A DNA stretch of 64,000 nt from Hymenopellis radicata. Its lineage: Eukaryota > Basidiomycota > Agaricomycetes > Agaricales > Physalacriaceae. Both the position numbers and the translations under genes were made by a program. The stretch is taken from assembly GCA_015501595.1 (NCBI GenBank), contig JADNRX010000156.1, positions 56,892-120,891 on the forward strand, given 5' to 3'. The notes beneath the pieces were generated by a model. It worked only from the letters and a program-made list of their open reading frames with translations, had not been told where the DNA came from and ran no database searches. Position 1 is the first letter of the stretch, and every line of letters starts with the position of its first letter. Below, in pieces: positions 43,759-56,583 of the stretch.

Positions 43759-46700
43759 AGCGGGAGGGCGAAGGAAAGGAAAAGGGCTTGAGAAGCAGAA
43801 AGTACGGCGCAGTTAAGCAACCTAATTTCAATTATGGGAAGAATTACTATCGAGACCCGTCCCGGAGGATTGGAATAGAACAGGGATGCCTTCGGTCCAT
43901 AAGTGTGGGGTCTTTAACCGGAAGGAATGGGGAAACAAACGTCCAGTTGCGCGGGAGTCATTGTCGTCGGTGCCAGTTCGGATGATACAGAGTCTTCAGA
44001 GACCGCGGAGAGTTAATCAGCTGCGACGAGGTTGAGGTTCAAAGGCGCTCACCTGATCCCACAGGAACAACCGGCCGGATTCGGACGAACTTTAACTTGA
44101 CAGGAAGCAGTTACATACCTCTCTTGAACATGTGCTCTCAGTTCTGGAAGTTGCTATCCTGGCAAGCACAGCCTCGAATTGTGGCGAGCTGTCGCGACAC
44201 GCACAATAGAGGAAGGTGCCAACAAGACGGTCCAGACCCTGGTCTCACTGGAACATACACCTGTCTACATAGCACGAATCTGCTCCGAGATTGGGCCCAT
44301 GGAACGATTGTAGCACAAGGATTTTTGTCGGAATTTGTCACCGACCTGCGCAGCGACGTGACACGCGCCCGAAAAAGAAGACAAATGGGCCCACCCTCTC
44401 TCACCCTCCGTCAGAGGCTATTCACTGTGGCCTTCTTCGCGTTCGTTATCGAAATCATCGCTACACGCTCCGGCTTAGGGATCTACAATGGCAAACCGCA
44501 GAGCGTTCGTCCGGTACCTTCTATCGATTCGTATGGGCACGCCATATTTATCGACGACGACTATTTTCAATTAGAGGTGTCGAGTCAAGGATATTGACTT
44601 ACTCTGGAAAGGGATTGCCGCCTGGAGGAAGCAAAGATTTCGAGTTCCTCCGACACGGGCGGCGAAGCGCGGATCCTCAGCGAACTTGACGGGGCACTCC
44701 GAGTACGGTATCAACTCTATTAGGCGGGAATACCAAACGTGTTGCTCCTCGCGGCGGTGAAAACACGTCCAGCAGCAATTCGTACCCTCTCCGATGCATT
44801 CTTTCTTCTCAAGGTGAGGTGTAGCCTAGAAACCTAAAAGAAGTCTACCTTCACGAAGCCTTTCCAGAACACGCGGACCTCCAGGAAACACGGACAACTT
44901 GAGTATCTGTGAAGGCGCTAGGGCGGCGCGAGGACCTTTAGGAAGCAATGTCAAGTAAGTGCCGCCGCCTCTTCTCTGCTTCGATGACTGTTAGCACATC
45001 ATTTCAAGATTAGACGAGCGGACTGGCTGCAACAGGCCAACAGTTTTGCGAACGTCTTCGCGCCCAGGACTATTTCGACGACCTCATGGCCAAAGTACGT
45101 TTCTGCTCCTGTTACCTGTGTATTGGCTAGTAGTGATGCCCGATGTGCCCACCTAGCTGATCGGCTGCAACGTACGCGCCAACCTCCTCGTCGTGTTTCT
45201 ACATTTAGATGATCAGGTCGAGGTCAGGAGAAAAGGACGAACACCATGGGATCTTTCCATTTGGTTCCGTTGGCTCGCAGCTGGTTCGCGGTTCGTCCGA
45301 GTCTTGTCATGGCATTCATGAGTACATGTTGTGAGCCTTGTGTGGATGAATGGAATCCGAATCAATGTGCGTGCGATTGAGTTGAACCAAATAGGGTGGC
45401 GTTGAATTGCAGTTGGCTATATCTAATTCCTGTCTCTCTTCTCCGTCACATTTAGAATTGACCTTGTTCCACAGTGCAAAGTTTTGTCAGCTGTCGCAAG
45501 TATTCCAAGTTAGTCGACACGAAAAAAAGTAGTGGCGCCAAACTGCCAGTGGAAGACTATCATCTGTATCTCGGTAGTCAGCCAAAAAATAGTCGCCTTC
45601 AGCGGCTGAGTCAAGGTCAGGAGCCCAGTACCATTCAGTGCTTGACTTCGGATGCGGGACCGGGTCCTAGACACGCCGAACATACATTCTATGTCTTACG
45701 GAGAGTCTCTCGCAGTCGGAACTTCCGGTATTGTGGCGTACAGCAGACTTGTTCGGCTGCCGACTGTCAGCTGAGAAAGCCCTGGTTATCGCACCGTTAT
45801 GGGCGGAACCACCATCGGTCCGCCATCCCGCCATACTAGCGCGTTATGTTCCCCCATTCTGCTAGGTCCGAGCCTTATGTAGTTCAAGTTACGTGACGAT
45901 GAAGAGAATAGCCGGTATCGGTGATACAGTGGCTCAGGAACAGACGGAACGGGACAGTTCCATAAAACGCGCCACAGAAGGGTGCGAAGCGGAAACCGAA
46001 TCGCCGAGGGCGGCCGGGAACTCAGTTGAATACATATTCCGAGGGTTGAAAGAACAGGTTTGGGCGCTGGTCGTGAAGCTTGCAAATTCTCTTTAGGCCG
46101 TCGTTCCTCGGGCGTTGAGCGCTCAGTGAGCGTCTAAGTATGTGTCGAGAATAAGTATATGTCTGAACAAGACTTGTGCTTTGAGGTGCTTCCAGTTAAT
46201 GAACTTAAGCTTCAAGACTTGAACCTGAGCCTCCCAACCAGATGCAGGGTACCTCTGAATGGCGCAGCATCTGAGGAATGAACGTGCATTTGACCGCCAA
46301 TACCTATGAAATTGTGCTGTAGAGATATTCCTCAATATACAAAAGAGCTTTGACGCGTCTACATACTTACCACCTCTCCCCATTTTGATCACACACCTAA
46401 ATGTTAGAAACGGTCGGAGACAAGCCCTCACCGCTATTGGTCTTGAAGCCTGTCCGCCAACTACGAAAATACATAGGTTCCTTCTACTAGTACTAGCATG
46501 TTACCTTCAACTTGAGGCAGATATTGAAATGATTGTTAGTCAGTCTGTCCATCCGTCGAGCGGGACTAGTCTTAGATTCATTGAACGTGTACGGTGTGCG
46601 CCATTACCAAGGATCCTCAACGACGTTATCGCCGTCCTCAGCGGACTGGGTTCATTTCGGTGTCCGCGAGAACCCCGAAGTAGGGACTCGCAGTTCAAGA

Positions 46701-48310
46701 ACGCGAGCGTTGAGTCCTTAATGGGGAAGTCTGCGAGCGCTGAAACGTGCGAGCTCACTAATTGTATTCAGAAGGTCTCCGTAGAACACCATTTGTAAAG
46801 GTACGCCAATTTGGCCCTACAGTAGCCTTCGCCATTCGATTAGCACATTGTATTGACGGGCCGGGCAAAAGTCGTGTATTGAGGCGGGAGTCCTGCATAG
46901 AGACGAATGTGTCAAAGCCATAGACTTGAGTCTGGGCACTGCGAGCGTAACTCGATGGGTCTTCCTGCTCGCGTCGCGCTTCGTCAGCTGTCAATTTCAT
47001 TGAGAGGGAAGTGTGAAATAGTACCAGGAGAGGTTGAGTCTAGTTGGGTTGTATCAACCTCGTTCGACACAGAAAGCACTGAGAGGCTTGACTCCGTATG
47101 CGCCGGAGTACTGTTAGTCGTAATCGGAGGATTTTCAGGCGCATTCAATGAGGAAGTTGATCAGCGCTCCATGATCTACCGTTATGGTAATGAACGCAAC
47201 GAGATGGGTCATTTCGTTTAGTAACCGGAGTCCAGCCCGCGGCGTGCCCCGATGCGACTTGTTCGGGGCCCACTAAAAGTACGCAGAACGATTAAGTCAA
47301 AGCGCGGCTTCTCGTGATGCAGACATCGCACCCCAGTTTTTTTTTTGACATGCCATCTTCCCGTCAATTATATACCCCAGTCTCTGTTCAGTAAGCTTCG
47401 CGTCTTGCTTTTCGCATGTGATGATCAGCCAAACAGAAGAGAAAATGATATGACTGAAAATGACTCTATCCCCGGTGCGGAACAAGCCTCGCGTTCTTGT
47501 GACAGATCTTCTCGTACCCATTTGGGTGTTCTTTGAAGCGGGCTGGCGGGCATAGAGTACGTGGCGTGCCCGCTGTATTCATTCAAAAAAGAGGGTGCCG
47601 GGGATGGTCTTCTACCGAAGTCGCTATCGCCAAATACAGAGTTCCCTGCCTCGGCGGCCCTCAACGAGTCCTTTCTCATCTGTCCACCATGCGACCGGGT
47701 TGTATGTACACAATTCGAAGGACATCGACTGCCATCGAAGCGCGGTAAAAGTTCGGTCTTTACGGTCCGCGATTACACGGAATGACATAACAAGTAATGA
47801 CGTCTCCGATCACTTGCGCCAAGAATTTGAAGCAGACGCTGAGACAGCCTCTCGAATTCAAACACAACTGCGGAGGAAAGAAAAATAATTTACAGCGACA
47901 CAAGAAATCAGTAATTAGACTGTTCTAAGGTAGATATGATAAATATATGCAGAGTTCAATGACTTGTAAACCCGAACCATAGAGTAGAAAAAATTACAAC
48001 AACCAGACGATGCGCGAGAGAACCCAATCTTCAACCCAAAACGAGAACAGAGTACATCGGCCTCCGGTAGTAGCTACGACACGCGCGGCGTGCCCAGTGC
48101 TGCGCTGCCCAGCGGCGGCAGGAGATATCGGTTGGCAGGTCGGAGACGTCTGCCCGTAGTAGTATGGTTACGAGGCAGCGTATACGCGTGCACAAGAAGG
48201 GGGGTGCGGGATTCTCATAAATAATGCATGTGAGGATGTCGAGAGGGCCAAGTTTTGGATAGGGACCAAGAGGGGACGCGTGCCACAAAACACGGCGGCG
48301 ATGAAAGCGT
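43759..48310. other. gene-poor 4.5 kb
   Basis: I found no supported gene. The longest frames (44097-44597, 45474-45839, 46385-46798, 46907-47221, all plus) have no recognisable motif, no convincing splice partners and mixed composition. No terminal repeats were seen. It is probably old, decayed sequence. Confidence 0.45.
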
Positions 48311-48578
48311 CTACCCCCGACCGACGTACTGCCAGTAGGCCGAGTTTCCCTGGGGGACTGGTACAGTGTCTGGTGATGAATAGTCTGAAAAAATGTCAGA
48401 AGGAACGTCAAAGAAAAAGTCAAGACTGAAACTTACGGGATCGAACGCAGAGGTAGACATGAACTGAGAGCGTTCGCTGATCGAACATACCGCACTGCTG
48501 ACCGACTTGCCAGCTCTCGCCAATGGTCCACGCCTTGGTAAACTGCTCTATGGGGACGGATCGCATTGTGGAAGTCAT
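48311..48578 (-). CDS. small hypothetical protein, two exons
   Basis: Exons 48578-48437 and 48384-48311 join in frame (GTAAGT donor, TTTTTTCAG acceptor) to 71 residues. The protein begins MTSTMRSVPIEQFTKAWTIG and ends PVPQGNSAYWQYVGRG. A TATA box on the minus strand lies 78 bp upstream. There is no signal peptide or membrane helix, and I do not recognise it. The promoter and intron together are the support; the coding signal alone is weak. Confidence 0.45.
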
Positions 48579-48655
48579 TTGGCTGGGATAAACGCGTGAA
48601 GGCAGCTAGTGTTGGGTTTGCGGGGGAATACACAGCAACGGAACATCTGTAGGGG

Positions 48656-48663
48656 CTTTTATA
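48656..48663 (-). promoter_or_regulatory. TATA box of the 48578 gene
   Basis: TATAAAAG on the minus strand, 78 bp before the ATG at 48578. Confidence 0.5.
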
Positions 48664-51600
48664 ATTCTACGTTACGACGGCGAAACAGGCCGGCAAACCG
48701 TTTCGGGAACGCAATCAAACCAGCTCACGAAACTGAATTGCATCCGGATTGAGCAATCAGATCTCGATCTGCACATGATATCATCGCGTCCTTCAGCTAT
48801 TCTCGGCCATTCATCTGTCTTTTCCAGGTCTCTAATCCGATAGCGTGCTAATTCAACCTGCCGAGGTGAAAGTCTGCTCGCTGCTCGAAGCCTCTTCCGC
48901 ATTGTCTCCCTCCCCTTCCGCTGTTTCCTTGGCCTGAGTCATCCCAACCCACTCAAACAAAGGGGTTGAACAGCCTCCTCAGGCTTTGTCCTGTCCTTTA
49001 CCAATTCACGCATAATGGGGTTCAAGAGGTTCCTGGTTCAAGTCTCCTCGGCGTCAGAGTACAGAGTTACAATACATTTGAAGGTCCCGGTAGGTCCTCT
49101 ACGCAGCAACATGTGTTCCTGTGTCTGCGTTGCGCTACAACGAGGTGAGGGGGACTATCTGAAACAAAAATGGAAAGAGTGACCCTGTACATTGGTAACG
49201 ATGCCGACACCATACTCTACTACTTTCTCCACAAAATGCGCCTCGCTCCTCGTCATCTGTTACTATACCAGCGTAATGCGAGTTTACTGCAATATACACG
49301 CACCCTAGAACGTGTTGACAAGCGCCGCACTCTCCTACTCTCCGTGAGTGCATTAGATATGCACATTGTGCGGAAGATGCAGCACGATCGATAAGCTGTC
49401 CTGGTCCGCGCTTACACGCACACAGAATGACCATTGACATTGAAAGATCCTCGGCGTCGGCCCTTAACTATGCCGTATGAAAGGCTCAGGTGCCGTATGA
49501 AAGACTACTATGCTTCGTGTTGTTCAGCTGAAAGGTCGGGTCATTCAGGAAGGCACACATGCCCCTCAACGAGGCCATCCTAACTTAACGCCGGTATCGG
49601 TCTGCGTGAACTCTCCGTACAACCCGCTGTCAAGATTGAAAGAGATCCAATCCAATGTCATGTCCGACAGATAACGGAAATACGGAGGACAGGCCACCGA
49701 TCCAAACATTGTACTCTCCTACACACACGGATTACTCACTCGCATTTCGATTCTCCGACTTGGAGGAGGAGAGAGGACCGGATTCCCTATCACGCTCTGT
49801 GTGCGCAGTATTCGGTAGCCGCCAAGGAATCGATATGAGTCCCGTGCATTTGTTGTCAAAGAGCGATCTATTGTGATAATAGGGACAGAAAGACACCTGC
49901 GCGATGCCGTAGGGAAACCCTTGGGAAAGTAATTACCGTCTCTTTCACCGCGCGGCGCGTCGACGGGGATCAACAACTCGACGTTGAACAATAAAGATGA
50001 AAGAGAGTAGACAAAGGAAGGACGCGACAATGTGATCGGGTCTGGGTACGCCTTGCTACCGAGTCACACTCCAGTTACGAGATGCCTTTGACGAGCGGAT
50101 CCTTGGCCACGACATATTTCCCGCGAAGGACAAACCAGCTCAATCGTGCCAGGAACGAGAGACAGTTATTCATCCGTTTTCGCCATATTTTGAAAAAGCG
50201 CCAGGGTCACCTGGCAACCAACCGCCTCCCGGTCGCTGACTACGGATCATGGATTCCACGAGGCGATGCATTAATGAAAGGCGGAGAGTGGCGGAGAGTC
50301 GAGTCAAGGAATGAGGGCGTCCATGGTCAAATATCCACTCAGGTTGGGAGGTAACGGTGTACGTTTGCGAAAACGTACACCGTTACATCTTTCCTGCCCA
50401 AGGCGCTCGCTCAGCGCTCAGCAGAGGCGAAACCGAGAGGTAAAAGCAGTGACCAAGTCGGAGCCCATGCCGAATGCGTGCGCCCGTTAAGTCCTTTTGC
50501 GCTGGTTGCGATCGAAGGAACTGCTAAATCAAGAAGTCGTTGGGGTAGAGCGTTAGCACCGACACGACCCTTCGCCCCGAGATGTAGGCTTCGAGATGCG
50601 GGGCCATTCTAATCAGCGGTTTACAGTCACGACACGTATGATACCCCCATCACTATGTAGTTCGTAAGGCTTAAGCTCCAGACCGCAGGGAGGAACTCGA
50701 ACGCAAGGCACTCTGTAGCAACGTTCACAGGAAATGAGTCTAGACGTCATTGGAAGCGTTGAACGTGAAGAAAGCAAGTCCATATAGCCGGCGAGAGCTA
50801 TCGATAGACCAGAGTAAGTTTAGAAGCACGCAGGCGAGGCTATTCTAGGAAGCAACAAGAGGTCGGTCGGAAATTGGGAGAGAACGAGTGTGGAGGCCGA
50901 CTGAAAGAGAAGATAATCAAGGGAAAGATGTCCTCGTCCGTCACTGACCGTTCGGGCCCAAGAAGGGCAGCGTCGCGCTTATTTGATGGGTGTGGAACTG
51001 TAGGGAAGTCAAACAAGCATTCGCAGCGTGGCAAATCCCGAGGTCCACGTTTCTCGATCAGTCACGAGCCGATCGTGCGAAAAAGTCTCCTCTCAGCAGA
51101 CCTCCCTTCACAGCGAACTCGTCGGTTCATTTACCTACTTTGCAAGCTCCTTCCAGCGGGAGGTGGCCGGATGTTAAGGTTGACATCGTCTATTACACGA
51201 TGAAGCTCCACTATAGAATCCCACGATTCTTGGAGGGCAAGGAAACGCAAGCCAGGCAGCTCACGCAGGATTGTGCGTGTCTTTTTTTGTATGTAATAAT
51301 GGCCGACATACCGGTGAATGCGCATATGACAGTTTCTGGGCTTTTTCGGGGCACTCGCTGCCAGTGGCATAGCCTTGTATCTCGCAAAGGAGGTCATGAA
51401 TCGGAGGAGAAAAGCCGAGTTGGAGATTTACAGAAATTGTACGTAGCGCCCGCTATTTGTGACTGGTCTGACTGGTTCGCGTAGCAGTGCAGAAAGAGCA
51501 GCAGCGGCAGCAGTCAGCGCAGGCCAGGATCGCTCCAAGCGGTTCCGTCTCCACTTCGACAGTTTAGATTTGTGTATGTTCTCCTCGAGGGATTGTTGTC

Positions 51601-51759
51601 GTGTACCCTATAGCTTATGAATCACAGCTCATATCGATCCATTCTGTGTATGCGTCATCGGTCACCAATGTCTAGCTCGACGGGCGTCATTCTCAGACAT
51701 TATTTTGCCTATATCAAGGCTGGTTCTGCAGTTAGTATTTCACAAATTATCCTCCAAAT
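48664..51759. other. gene-poor stretch
   Basis: Frames at 50082-50354 and 50874-51484 carry no recognisable domain. Apart from the hairpin at 50351-50386, nothing was recognised. Confidence 0.45.
50351..50386. repeat. perfect 16-bp hairpin
   Basis: GTAACGGTGTACGTTT (50351-50366), loop GCGA, and the exact reverse complement (50371-50386). No T-run follows, so a Pol III terminator is not implied. No flank duplication was seen. Confidence 0.75.
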
Positions 51760-52320
51760 ATGGCACACTCTCCTCAAGCTCCGCACGGCAATGTGTCCTC
51801 TGGCCCTCGCCTCGCACTGGTCGCGTAAGTGGCGCTCTCATTTCCCTTATCTTGAGCTTAATCAGGCATAGAATTCCTTGCTCTTCATGGGCGCGGTTGC
51901 ACTCGGTTTTGCAGGCTTCTATTATGCCATAGATCGCAGAGACAGACTGAGGAGGGAGTCGGGCCAGCTTGCTGCCCGTGAGTCTAATTCTTCTTCTTTA
52001 CCCACCCCACATTCCTTATGCTTTCATAGATGAACGCGCGCTCCTGCGCGCCAAGGAAGACCATGGTGGTCACCGCCTCTACGCCTCAGACGCTCCAGCG
52101 ATCACGTTGTCAAGCCTCCCGTGCACACGCATGACCCTCATCACTTCACTCTCGATTCTGAGCATGCTGGTCCCGCACAAAGCGTTCCCTCGCCTCAGCG
52201 CTCCAAAGGCGATGGTTCGGGTCTCGCCTATACAAAGTCCCCGACTTTGTTCGTAGCTATGGAAAAACGAAAACTCATCGCGACGACCCGTACGGTTTGG
52301 AGAAGACACAGGAATAGGTG
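51760..52320 (+). CDS. small membrane protein with frame breaks, unknown
   Basis: The coding-like pieces read MAHSPQAPHGNVSSGPRLAL at 51760, then a helix with LLFMGAVALGFAGFYYAID and RRDRLRRESGQLAA. After a good intron (GTGAGT…TTTCATAG, ~51979-52029) comes ERALLRAKEDHGGHRLYASD, then VVKPPVHTHDPHHF in another frame. It has one membrane helix with a basic following region. The first junction does not keep frame with the best GTAAGT donor, and a one-base change is needed near 52100. Either sequence errors or decay is possible. The family is not recognised. Confidence 0.4.
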
Positions 52321-55300
52321 ACGCCTTGGTTTGAAGTTCGATGTCGGGATGTTCCCCGCCTTGTATAACACTTACAATTCTAGTCAAGTAATAGCGTTTG
52401 TGTGCATTGTAATTCAGAACAGTTCATAATTGCGTGTGTGCCCGACGCCACTATCAAAGCTTTAGACCGTAGTCGGAGTTGGCTCATTTTTCAGCTGCTG
52501 ATTTCATTTATTACCGAATACTGAATTTTTGTAGCGGGCATTGTGACGCTCAGTGGTTCCTTCAACATGTCCACAAGATTTCGAAGCACGAACCAGCGTG
52601 GGTCACAATTCCGAGTGCCAAAATTAGCTCCAAGATGCAAGTCATGGCGGGAAGAAATGACATTAATAAGATGCACTAACATTGTTGATGTATCTGCATT
52701 AAGAAAAGCTTTCCTTTGCCAGCGACAGAAAGGTGTTTTTCTTCCCAACCACCATCGAACGCAGAGTGACACCTACGTCTACAAAGGCCGAATAGCAATC
52801 AGCTGGTCTTGACAATGACTATACATGACCGCAAGTTGAACAATTCTGATGACAGATAGCTCGTTCATATGCTGCGCTTCGTCGGACTCGAAAAGATAAG
52901 ATTTCGTCTTGTTCAGTAAAAGGACAAACCAAACAACCCACTGGTACCGAGAATCAAGAGAACTTTTCTGGGCCAAGTTCGTCGGAACCCTGCCATGAAC
53001 GAACCAATCTTGATTGATAATTTCGCGCCGCTCACAGGAACGCCGAGGAGGAATTGCCCTTGTCAAAGCAACCTCGTGAAGGCAAAGTGGGGAAGAGTGG
53101 GACGTGACATGTCATCAGAGAACGTCGTCTGTGCGATCCTGCGATCCTGCGCCCTGCAAGGGCAGCGCGCGGCATCAGAACTGCCACCTTCTCCGACTGT
53201 GACGGAGTTCAGGACAACGCGCGCATACGTGGCGGCACCACTTGGTCGCGCTGGCGTTCCGAATCGGCTCGCAGGTGCCGCTGCCGGGTCTTGTTCGATC
53301 TAGCGACAAAGGGTCAGCGAAAGTAACTATCCCGGGCATGCCATTGGACGGTTGCCGCATCGCAAAAAAGGGTTCACCTTCGGAAGAGAGAGAAAGGACC
53401 TGGGCGAGGCGTGTCGAGCCTAAGAGATTCACAAGGCATCATGAACAGCACCGGTGCCGATGACTTGATGAAGGTACGTCGCGCGCTTAGGCCAAGAAGG
53501 CCCCATATGGTAGACCGGATTGTGAGCCCACAAACGTCCCCAGGGAGTTTAGTGGCCGGCGGGTCCGGAACCGACGCGTTGCAGCTGTCGAGACAACTGC
53601 GACTTGTCTGCAACCCTTTCATGCGATCGGTCGCAACATCAGAGATAGCGGGTGCGACGTGAACCACGACTGACGTTCGGCACGAAGGGACGCACGGGTC
53701 ATGCGTGATACCACGCAGGTTGTTGAAAGCAACGCGCTGGAGCAGCTGACCGACGACAAGGCCCAAGACTGACCCTCTCCTCCAAGTCTCTGGAGGTTCA
53801 GGTGCATGTAGATTGGCCAAAGATTGCGACAACCCTTGAGTCAGCGCAGCACTAGGGTACTTGCTTGATTGTTGAAGGGCCTGAACTAAGGAGTGAACTG
53901 ATTAATTAAGGATGGTACAACCACCGAGTCGCAGACTAAAGCGCACCTTCCAAGTGAAAGAGCGGGTCATGAGTAATAGCACCTGAACAGGTCTTCCATT
54001 TTGGACGGGGAATTGCCGAGCGCCTATGCGTAGTGTGGTGCGTGCGTTGAGGGTGCAAACCATAAACTTGGCACCCGTCGAAGTCGTTGATTACACCGCG
54101 TTTCGACTTGGAAGTCGAGCTTGATGGGACGAGGTTTAAGATGAAGTCAACGAGGAATTGAAACCGAGCTACACAGAGGGAGATACATGGGATCAATAGA
54201 TGCTATTTAATCTTTACGAGGTCATGAGTAAGGTGACGAAGAAGGACAACTGAAAGGACTTGCCTTGGTTGTAATAGATAACCAATTTGGGATCGCAAGA
54301 CTTGGGGCGTGGCGCGACGAGACGTGTCGAGACGTGTCATATGTTGCCAAAAGCCACCCTCGCTGAATCCTTCGCACAATGCACATACGATTCAAGCTTA
54401 GAGCGTGCCGAGCTCGATTTCTATCACACTGCCTGGTCATGACCCGATCCAATCCGAGGCAATTTTTTTTACCATCATGATTCATTATCGCTTGCATCCA
54501 AGTACCGATAGCAGCTGTCCTCCGTTCCGAACGCCTATAACGGACCGATGTATACATGGCACCCATGCTGGCTGGTACGGGATCCCTTCTGTACCCGCGC
54601 CACTTACTCGTCGACTTGGCAACCTTCTATTGGGGGCGGATGGTGTTCGGGAGGAAGGACGGATAAACGCGAGGAACAGTGCATCTCTTCTCATGAGGGT
54701 ATTGAGTCCCCATGATCTTCTGGTAACGGGGAGGACCAGTAATTGCGGGACACCGTGTAGCCATCGTCAGACGCAGCGGCGTCCGCATGCGCTGCAACCA
54801 GGATGCAACTATAGTATGAATTAGACAGGTAGCTTCGCAAACCAAAAGACGAACTTCAAGAATTCGGCCGCAAGCTCCCTTTCGGAGCAAGGTTTGTTGG
54901 CGTGGAAAATCGGTGTGATCGTCAAATACTGCGTTGCGAACCGTCTAGAGCGTTTTACAGCCATTGGAATCTAGATTTTTTGACGTCTTCGGTAGCAGTG
55001 AAGCCATGTCATTTGTCAAAGTCGAATGTTTTGCTAAAGCCCAATTCAATAACTTGAATAAAGAGAGCTGTGAGCTTACTTGACAGTGATACGCGTACCT
55101 AGTTCCGAATGTAAATGCCTCTAACCGGTTTAGCGCAGATAGAATGAGGAACCAACACAAGCATGTTGTAGTCTGTTTTTGGTTGTGGGCCCGATGTAGA
55201 TAATGGGCATTCGGTGTTTGCCGGGGTCACGTGCCACCGAAATCGACGCGTAACTTAGCGTAGCCCAAACAGTTTACGCGCGACGTTGCTTTCCTGGCCT

Positions 55301-55356
55301 CCTGGAGCTTCTCAAGTTATCGGATTCAAGGTCTGCTCTTTGGAAAGGGATAAGTT
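52321..55356. other. gene-poor 3 kb
   Basis: Only short frames without motifs on either strand (e.g. 53374-53832 minus, 54405-54824 plus). No RNA gene or element was recognised. Confidence 0.45.
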
Positions 55357-55542
55357 GTGCGGAAGATTCTCCAGTCACTGTTTCCCTTCAAACCGCACAA
55401 CTATCAGATTGCTGGAGTACTCAAGCCCTTATACAGCTGGAACCTAATTGTAGTCGCCCCAATAAGCTCCGGCAAAGATGTAAAAGACATGAGCGCATAT
55501 GTACTGAACGAACGAGATCGATGTTGTTGGCAGAGATGCTGA
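55357..55542 (+). pseudogene. helicase (RecQ-like) motif I fragment
   Basis: The frame reads LFPFKPHNYQIAGVLKPLY, then NLIVVAPISSGKD. This resembles the Q-motif-like lead and Walker A of DEAD/DEAH or RecQ helicases (consensus APTGSGKT), with two motif substitutions. The frame stops after ~60 residues and no further helicase motifs follow. Such fragments are common debris in mushroom genomes. Confidence 0.35.
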
Positions 55543-55896
55543 GGTGGCTGTGCCCTGCTGTTCCCAATGCGAAATTTCCTTTTTCGTTCTTCCTTATTAG
55601 GACGAAGGTCCATCACCTACATGTCACGCGCGACTGAAATCAGACTAATATAAACGGAACTTGTTGCGGCTTTCTATTAGGCTGACTACGGGAGACTAAG
55701 CATGTTGTGGTTAGAGGCTTTTGCACAGCCACTGCAAACTGTTTTGCTTTTTCGGATATCGGTCCGTAAGCCGTGCTCATCTGACACGTGTCGGGGTGCG
55801 CGTGTTTCTTCTCGACCACGACTAGCCAAATCCTCAGTAAGTTGCTGCTATTTCTGTGGGACTCACCAGTAATTTCTTTACAGAAACTGATCAAAA

Positions 55897-56025
55897 ATGA
55901 TCTCTCATGCGACTCTGTTAACACTCGCGAACTCCTTGGGCTTAATGGCAATGGTCACCGTTATTGGATACCACTTTGTTGCCGTCAATGCGAAGCATTT
56001 GACTAAGGACGGACCCAGGCCGTAA
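55897..56025 (+). CDS. OST4: oligosaccharyltransferase subunit OST4, copy B
   Basis: A 42-residue protein starting MISHATLLTLANSLGLMAMV and ending NAKHLTKDGPRP. It differs from copy A (38129-38257, minus) at only a few residues while many codon third positions differ, which suggests purifying selection on the protein. An AG acceptor-like TTTCTTTACAG lies just upstream. A GGTAAGT…CTTACAG stretch follows the stop, so UTR introns are likely. It belongs to the ER oligosaccharyltransferase complex that transfers glycans to Asn. Confidence 0.82.
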   Translation: MISHATLLTLANSLGLMAMVTVIGYHFVAVNAKHLTKDGPRP

Positions 56026-56583
56026 ATTTCTGGTAAGTCTTCCGTCGCTTACAGATGAATAGTTCTAACCTTAGACTCACAGCTTTCGCTTGTACATACC
56101 AGAATATATGCCTTTAGTTGATCTATTCTGCGCCCAGGACCGAGTTGTATCCACAACATGTCCCCGAGGAATCCATGTACACCTGCGTTTTTACGTCTTA
56201 CAACAAGCAGCAAACTCCTCAGCTGTATGGCTCATACTGCTCCCGTTCTTCGTCTTATACACCCCAATATAAGCTGTGTGGTAAGCGACCTTCTTTGACA
56301 GTTGGACAAAGTACTGCATCACTTGACTTCACAACCTTCTTGCTGTCAGCCTTACGATAACTCGTGCTGGTATACCCGGGGCTTGGTCATAAGTCTGTAC
56401 CGCCTCCTCTCATCGTTTCAAACGATCATCTGCACCTCTTTCCCCCCTCTCACCACCGGCTGGGCCTATTGTCCAAACACAACGACCGAGGTCTTTGTAT
56501 TCTTCTATTCTCGGACCCATCACTCGCAAGAGGGGTTTCATTACACTCGTGTTCCCCGACACCACCCTTGATTCTCGATTTCC
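56026..56583. other. intergenic region, nothing recognised
   Basis: OST4 3' flank with a probable UTR intron, then the promoter side of the small secreted-protein gene. Frames here have no motif. Confidence 0.5.

Noticed and set aside
44097..44597. 167-residue plus-strand frame
   Set aside because: Composition drifts along the frame, no motif is present, and overlapping frames on the same strand look equally plausible.
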